From NCBI GenBank assembly GCA_036514535.1, contig DATBWZ010000113.1:1-9241 (forward strand): DNA of 9,241 nt, written 5' to 3'. Positions 4,865 to 9,241 of this stretch are shown one piece after another. The position numbers were made by a program, and so were the translations under genes. Numbering within the stretch: position 1 is the first letter of the stretch; each line of letters starts with the position of its first letter. Source of the DNA: DATBWZ01 sp036514535. Lineage in GTDB: Bacteria; JAMCPX01; DATBWZ01. The notes under the pieces are model-generated. The model had not been told where the DNA came from and made no database searches. It saw only the letters and a list, made by a program, of their open reading frames with translations.

Positions 4865-6355
4865 TTAGTGTTTGCCCGATTCAACAAGCAATCTGGCCTT
4901 GCTTTTGCGGTAAAATTTAACAAGTTTTTTCCAAAGATCTATAGCCACCGACTGGGCTGCCCCTTCAAGTCTTTTGCCCTTTTCAAGGGTAAAATTCCTG
5001 GTTATATTTACAAATATCCTGTTTTTTCTTATCCATTGATTGATAAGTCTGTGAGCGTAGAGTCTTAGAATCGTTGTAGAAAATTTGAATCCCAAAAAAC
5101 TCTTTATTATCTGCGCATAAGAATAAAATGACTTCATTGCTTTGAATGTTTCCCATTGCAGCTGAAATGTCGTCATGGCTTTTGGTTTGAACACAACATG
5201 ATGTCCGTCGTAAAGGCTCCAGGCTGTTGTCAGTATCCTGCCCTCCTTAAAGAGTTGATCGTACAACTTTGTGCCAGGAAGAGGCGTAAGAATCATAAAC
5301 TGGATAGTGTCAATTTCATATTTTTTCGCAAAGTTCGCAGTCTCTCTTACAACATCGACAGAATCTTCATCCGAACCCAGCACGAACATACCATGGATTT
5401 TAATGTTGTGCTCGTGAAGCCTTTTGACGCATAATTCAATATCCTCAATGGTTTGTTTTTTATTATAATATTTAAGCGTTTCTGGATTTATTGACTCAAT
5501 TCCTATGTAGCAGGCATAGCAATTGCTTTTCTGCATTAACTTGAGAAGTTCGGTATCCCTGGCAACATCGGTCCTTACCTGAGCTGTCCATTTCGGGGTA
5601 ACATTCTCGCGTATCATTCTGTTAAGAAGTTCCTTAGCCCTTGCGGGGCTTGCAGTGAAATTATCATCATAAAAGAAAACCCAGTTAGGATTAATGCTCT
5701 TTATAGTCTCAATTACACGTCCGGATGACATAAATCTATACTTGTGGCCGAACATCTCTGTTACAGAGCAGAAGTTGCAATCATATGGACAGCCCCTGGA
5801 AGTGATAACAGGATAAACAGACAGCCCTTTGAAACCATGAATAAGATTAAAATCAGGGATCGGCAATCTGTCAAGGTCATTGCAGAGCGGGGACATCTTG
5901 TTGTGTACCGTTCTCCCATCGACTTTGTATGAAAGTCCCGGAATATTATCCAGGCCTTCTCCACTTTCAAATGCCTTTATAAAATCAAGGATGTTATCAT
6001 CCGCCTCCCCTTTCAGGACATAATCACAATATTTGAGTGCTTCATCCGGCATAAAACTGACATGCGGTCCACCCATTACAACAGGTATATTCTCAAGACG
6101 GAGCAATTTTGCCAGTTCGTAGCATCTGGTAACAGTGGATGTTATGCCAGAAATGCCGACTATATCCGCCTGCATGAGTATATCAAAATCAATCTTCCTG
6201 ATTGTTTCAACAAACACTTTAACATTATAGCCAGCGTCCCTAAGAAGCGACCCGAGTATCAAAACCCCCATTCTTGGCAAAGGAAACTTTGAAAAGACAT
6301 GGTAATCGGGAGAACGCGGTTCAATCAAAACAATATTTTTAATTTTTTTATTCAT
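4865..6355 (-). CDS. B12-binding-domain radical SAM protein, substrate unknown
   Basis: Radical SAM enzymes cleave S-adenosylmethionine at a 4Fe-4S cluster to start radical reactions; those with an N-terminal cobalamin-binding domain often methylate unactivated carbons or rearrange rings. The 496-residue protein has the B12-type Rossmann domain at about 6-130 (VLILGSLLRDAGYNV, VVMGGPHVSFMPDEA), the cluster motif CPYDCNFC with Cys189, Cys193 and Cys196, a TIM-barrel core to about 365 (YIGIESINPETL, GMFVLGSDED) and a C-terminal region rich in Lys/Arg from about 425. No DxHxxG cobalamin-ligand motif is present, as in many members. WSLYDGHHVVFKPKAM (379-394) resembles the C-terminal domain of the HpnP/BchE-like group, but product cannot be assigned. 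It stands alone between two gaps, so context gives no pathway. The ATG at 6355-6353 lacks a Shine-Dalgarno sequence. Confidence 0.85.
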   Translation of the reverse strand: MNKKIKNIVLIEPRSPDYHVFSKFPLPRMGVLILGSLLRDAGYNVKVFVETIRKIDFDILMQADIVGISGITSTVTRCYELAKLLRLENIPVVMGGPHVSFMPDEALKYCDYVLKGEADDNILDFIKAFESGEGLDNIPGLSYKVDGRTVHNKMSPLCNDLDRLPIPDFNLIHGFKGLSVYPVITSRGCPYDCNFCSVTEMFGHKYRFMSSGRVIETIKSINPNWVFFYDDNFTASPARAKELLNRMIRENVTPKWTAQVRTDVARDTELLKLMQKSNCYACYIGIESINPETLKYYNKKQTIEDIELCVKRLHEHNIKIHGMFVLGSDEDSVDVVRETANFAKKYEIDTIQFMILTPLPGTKLYDQLFKEGRILTTAWSLYDGHHVVFKPKAMTTFQLQWETFKAMKSFYSYAQIIKSFLGFKFSTTILRLYAHRLINQWIRKNRIFVNITRNFTLEKGKRLEGAAQSVAIDLWKKLVKFYRKSKARLLVESGKH

Positions 6356-6363
6356 AATGTATT

Positions 6364-6392
6364 ATGATATATCTCTTTAAAACCAAAAGCAA
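6364..6392 (-). promoter_or_regulatory. Possible promoter of the radical SAM gene
   Basis: TTGCTT (6392-6387, three of six consensus matches) and TATCAT (6369-6364, five of six) are separated by 17 bases. The expected start lies near 6357, only a few bases before the ATG at 6355. An overlapping CATAAT (6366-6361) is an alternative -10. The weak -35 limits confidence, but the gene needs a promoter in this 104-base gap if the upstream transcript ends at the hairpin at 6429-6443. Confidence 0.35.
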
Positions 6393-6428
6393 GACATTTA
6401 TTCTTATATTCTTAAAATGTTATAAAAT

Positions 6429-6443
6429 ATTCCAAAATGGAAT
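6429..6443 (-). terminator. Weak hairpin after the AddB-like gene, possible terminator
   Basis: The minus strand reads ATTCCA-TTT-TGGAAT, a six-base-pair stem with a three-base loop, followed by ATTTTATAACATTTT. It starts 16 bases after the TAG stop. The stem is AT-rich and the U-run is interrupted, so termination would be weak at best. The rest of the 104-base gap is AT-rich without other structure that I can see. Confidence 0.3.
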
Positions 6444-6459
6444 TTGTCCGGTGGTGAAA

Positions 6460-9241
6460 CTACATTCTTCTGCACATTGTCCGGAAAGTACAATAGGCGC
6501 ATTTATTCTTATCTGAATCATCGCGGACAAAGGGGATATCCGGATTCATCATCTCCTGTATCAATCTTCCAAGAGAAGGAATTAAAATCTTTTCCATAAT
6601 TGTCCTATGGTCATAATTTTTAAACAGCGATTCAGCGGAATTATTCAGAATATTGTATATGACTGCATCAATATTATCCCACGATACGCCTGATATACTG
6701 CGAAAAAGATGAATATACACTGGAAGTTGAAATGATCTGATAAATTTCCTGGCATCGCTTCGAGTGTATGTCCCGTCTGGAAAACTTTCCGTGAGAGTCT
6801 TGACATGCGGAATATCGGATGAACTGCCTGTCTTGTAGTCAATTATGACATTTTTATCACCGTTTCTATTTATCCTGTCTATTTTGCCTATCAAAAACAT
6901 AGAGCACCCGTTGTATAAAAAAGTAGTTTTTTTAATATCCTCTTCAATAAGGATAATCTCAAGGCCATCCGCATAGGTTTCGCATTCCTTCTTCAAAAAT
7001 ATATTCAATTTGTTACTGATGATCTCTTTAAGCAGAAATGCCTCTCCGCGGCTGGAGTCCTTAAAATATTTCGCAAAAACCACGTTTATTGTATCTTTCA
7101 GCCTCAGAGATTCCCTTTTCAGTTCAAGCATTATAGTTTGCCCTTTATATCCATTGTAAAAATCAGCAAGGATTTCATGGATCAAGGATCCAATAGTCAG
7201 AGGACTCACCCCTTTCTCAAGATCTTCTTTCTTTTCCAACCCTAACACGTAAGAGTAATAAAAGCTGAGCGGGCAGTTCAAATACTTGGCAATGCCAGAA
7301 TACGATAGCCCCCGCTCCATTGTAAGATACCGGAGTTTTCCAATTATTTCTTGGTCTTTATGAACCATCGGGCCTGGATCCTGAATCACAACGCCCCGCA
7401 GCGAAACCTCTTTAACAGGCGGCTCATTCACAGTATTATCTTCAATCTGATTCTTCCAAATGAGTTCTTCTACAAACCTGCTGCGTATGCTTATATCATT
7501 TTCTTTGTAAATAAGAAAAACCCTCTCGGCGCCATTCAGAAGCCTGGAAAAATGATATCTGTATATATCTTCGTTGTCCCTGAAAACCGAAAGACCTAAT
7601 TTTCCTCTCACAGGTTCAGGCAAAATCGGATCGGATTTTTTTACCGAAGGCACTACGCCTTCATTAACATCAAGAAAGATCACATTTTTAAATTTAAGAT
7701 TTCTTGTTTCAAGCAGCCCCAGTATCTGCATGCCCTTAAGTGGATAGCCTTTAAAAGGCAGCCGCTCCCTCTCAAGCAATAATCTGAATATCCCCTGCAA
7801 TTCATATTGCTCCATGCTGATATTGCCGAAAGCAAGCAGGTTTACCTTATCAAACAGATCTAAAAAACTTGTGAAAACATCGCCGGAAAGCGGATAGAAT
7901 GCAACACCTGGAGAATCTACTATCTGTTTAAAAACCAGTTTTAACGACGCTGCAAGTTCAGCAAGCGTTGAAATATTTTCAAAATTTTTAAAGAAAAACC
8001 TGTGCAAATTCCCGGTTAAAAAATCCTCAAGAACGTTGCGATCTGCCGTTTTTCCGGAAGATTCTATTTCTGAGATTAACTTCAAAGTCTCCGTGTAAAT
8101 ATTGTTGTTATTGAACGCAAGCCCCTTTTCAACGTCTTCAAGTTTTATAAATGTTTCTCTCCTGCTTATAAGCAAATCCTTTATCTTATGCACAAGGATC
8201 CTGGATAATTGGGAATCCCCGTCAAGTCCGATATTTTTCAGATATGGATGCAAAATCAAATTAAGATAGTCCCTTACATAATAGCCTTCATCTGTCCTGT
8301 TTTCCTGGGCGTTAAATATGCATTCAATAAGATTCAGGTGCGGCGTTCTTAAAAGAGGATACCCCATGCTGACATTGTATTCTGTATCTGTCTTCGTAAT
8401 AACCGTTGAGAGCAGCGGCACAAGCGCTGATGCCTCTGGCAACACAATTACGGTATCCAGTGGATCAATGTTTTCTCCGAGCAAAATTTCCCCGGTTTGT
8501 ATAATCTCCGAATGCGCATCAAACCCTTTATAATAATGTATTTCCGGCTGTTTATCCCCGTTCGCATCAAGAAATTCAATCTCAGCATTAAGTCCGGCCT
8601 TCAATCTCCGGATGGCATTATACTCCTCGTTTTCTATCTGGGTGTAAAACGATGCAATCCCCCTGTCCATGAGCGATCTCAAAACCCTGATCTCGCTTCC
8701 GGTAAGGGCAAACAGCCCACAGAAAAGAAATTCTGCGTAAACATCAGGGTTCAAGTCATCAATTATCTCTGCATTCATGCGGTACATCATGCCTCTCGTA
8801 ACGATCTTATTATTCATCAGCGAAGCATGAAATTCCTTTATTATCCTGCCCAGATTATTCAAAACCGGGTATCCTGATTCTTCATAATACGATTTTAATT
8901 TTTGCAGGGTGTCAACAGCCACCATCTCGGCGTCTAATTCATTGATCTTTTCCAGCAATTCATAGCCAAACTGGAGGAATTTCAAAAAATTTTCAGCCCT
9001 GCGGCCAAATAATTTTATACCGGCATCATTTATTATCCGGTAGATCATCCATACAGCATCAAGATCGCCGATTGGCTTAAATTCCGGATACCTATTTCTG
9101 AAAATATATTCCATAAAATTATCCATAGAAAAGATTCTCGGAGAAATGAAAGATGATTGCATCTTATCAAACAGATGCTTCCTCAGGTAGAGTGCCGGCC
9201 TCTGTCCGGGGAATACCGCAACAAAATCCGAAAAGTCCCTT
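6460..9241 (-). CDS. addB: AddB-like helicase/nuclease subunit with Fe-S cysteines (5' end beyond window)
   Basis: AddB works with AddA to resect double-strand DNA ends for recombination. The reading frame is open to the window edge: 926 residues are visible, and residues before the first ATG (9162) read FVAVFPGQRPALYLRKHLF, the conserved N-terminal strand of this family, so that ATG is internal. A UvrD-like core with degenerate motifs includes GLLETR (508-513) and NEGVVP (526-531). The C-terminal PD-(D/E)XK nuclease has His688 (GSLIHEIL), Asp788 (GKIDR), Asp801 and Lys803 (IDYKTG) and Gln838/Tyr842 (QLPVY), so it looks active. Cys656 plus Cys914, Cys917 and Cys923 (C-x2-C-x5-C) match the AddB iron-sulphur staple. 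The Walker A region, if any, and the addA partner lie outside. Total length near 950-1000 residues would fit AddB; a related stand-alone family member is the alternative. Confidence 0.82.
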   Translation of the reverse strand, partial: RDFSDFVAVFPGQRPALYLRKHLFDKMQSSFISPRIFSMDNFMEYIFRNRYPEFKPIGDLDAVWMIYRIINDAGIKLFGRRAENFLKFLQFGYELLEKINELDAEMVAVDTLQKLKSYYEESGYPVLNNLGRIIKEFHASLMNNKIVTRGMMYRMNAEIIDDLNPDVYAEFLFCGLFALTGSEIRVLRSLMDRGIASFYTQIENEEYNAIRRLKAGLNAEIEFLDANGDKQPEIHYYKGFDAHSEIIQTGEILLGENIDPLDTVIVLPEASALVPLLSTVITKTDTEYNVSMGYPLLRTPHLNLIECIFNAQENRTDEGYYVRDYLNLILHPYLKNIGLDGDSQLSRILVHKIKDLLISRRETFIKLEDVEKGLAFNNNNIYTETLKLISEIESSGKTADRNVLEDFLTGNLHRFFFKNFENISTLAELAASLKLVFKQIVDSPGVAFYPLSGDVFTSFLDLFDKVNLLAFGNISMEQYELQGIFRLLLERERLPFKGYPLKGMQILGLLETRNLKFKNVIFLDVNEGVVPSVKKSDPILPEPVRGKLGLSVFRDNEDIYRYHFSRLLNGAERVFLIYKENDISIRSRFVEELIWKNQIEDNTVNEPPVKEVSLRGVVIQDPGPMVHKDQEIIGKLRYLTMERGLSYSGIAKYLNCPLSFYYSYVLGLEKKEDLEKGVSPLTIGSLIHEILADFYNGYKGQTIMLELKRESLRLKDTINVVFAKYFKDSSRGEAFLLKEIISNKLNIFLKKECETYADGLEIILIEEDIKKTTFLYNGCSMFLIGKIDRINRNGDKNVIIDYKTGSSSDIPHVKTLTESFPDGTYTRSDARKFIRSFQLPVYIHLFRSISGVSWDNIDAVIYNILNNSAESLFKNYDHRTIMEKILIPSLGRLIQEMMNPDIPFVRDDSDKNKCAYCTFRTMCRRM

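Noticed and set aside
5846..5874. Perfect TTGACA with a 17-base spacer and TTTAAT on the minus strand inside the radical SAM gene
   Set aside because: It falls in codons for the conserved-looking segment DLDRLPIPDFNL with about 1 kb of the same gene still downstream and no start that would make a sensible product; it is probably a by-product of codon choice.
6395..6512. 13-base direct repeat CATTTATTCTTAT at 6395-6407 and 6500-6512
   Set aside because: AT-rich and low in complexity; one copy lies in coding sequence and one in the gap. No terminal inverted repeats or gene between them suggest a mobile element.
8497..8877. 126-codon plus-strand open frame opposite the AddB-like gene
   Set aside because: It lies wholly antisense to a confidently assigned coding region and shows no motif or good ribosome binding site.
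1..9241. Defence system, CRISPR array, prophage or integrative element
   Set aside because: No spaced repeats, integrase, transposase, toxin-antitoxin pair or tRNA boundary is present. The PIN domain belongs to a membrane YacL-type protein and the AddB-like nuclease is a recombination enzyme.

Overview
This 9.2 kb window is a compact, AT-leaning stretch of bacterial chromosome in which every recognisable gene lies on the minus strand. Read in transcription order, from high to low coordinate, it holds: an AddB-like helicase/nuclease subunit (5' end outside the window), a B12-binding-domain radical SAM enzyme, a CarD/CdnL-type RNA polymerase-binding regulator, a YacL-type membrane PIN/TRAM protein, a short ZapB-like coiled coil, ZapA, an aspartase/fumarase superfamily lyase (aspartase more likely), 5-formyltetrahydrofolate cyclo-ligase and the N-terminal third of RNase Y (3' end outside the window). 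No tRNA, rRNA, CRISPR array, insertion sequence or phage gene was seen. No gap between genes exceeds about 157 bases.

The gene set (ZapA with a ZapB-like partner, RNase Y, CarD, YacL, an AddB-type nuclease with an iron-sulphur cysteine set, a B12-type radical SAM enzyme) suggests an anaerobic or microaerophilic, probably diderm bacterium. Deltaproteobacteria-like, Nitrospirota-like or Omnitrophota-like lineages would fit, but the window alone cannot fix the phylum.

Layout. 6460-9241 is the AddB-like gene, followed by a 104-base gap with a weak hairpin and a possible promoter. 4865-6355 is the radical SAM gene, which looks like its own transcription unit. A 157-base gap then carries a good sigma70-type promoter, a 13-base dyad at the expected transcription start and a strong ribosome binding site in front of carD. 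From carD (4707) to rny (552) the genes are tightly packed, with gaps of 54, 36, -4, 39, 18 and 13 bases. They probably form one long operon with a second promoter just before the zapB-like gene.

The operon joins transcription initiation control (CarD), a membrane PIN/TRAM protein and an mRNA-decay nuclease (RNase Y), Z-ring assembly (ZapA and ZapB-like) and two metabolic enzymes (aspartase and folate cyclo-ligase). Most of it is housekeeping. The observations most worth following are regulatory: two genes without a Shine-Dalgarno sequence have a promoter-like -10 element 7-8 bases before their start codons, the two best promoters carry identical hexamers, and the carD promoter region has repeated TCTA/TAGA half-sites. 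No clearly new multi-gene system was found.
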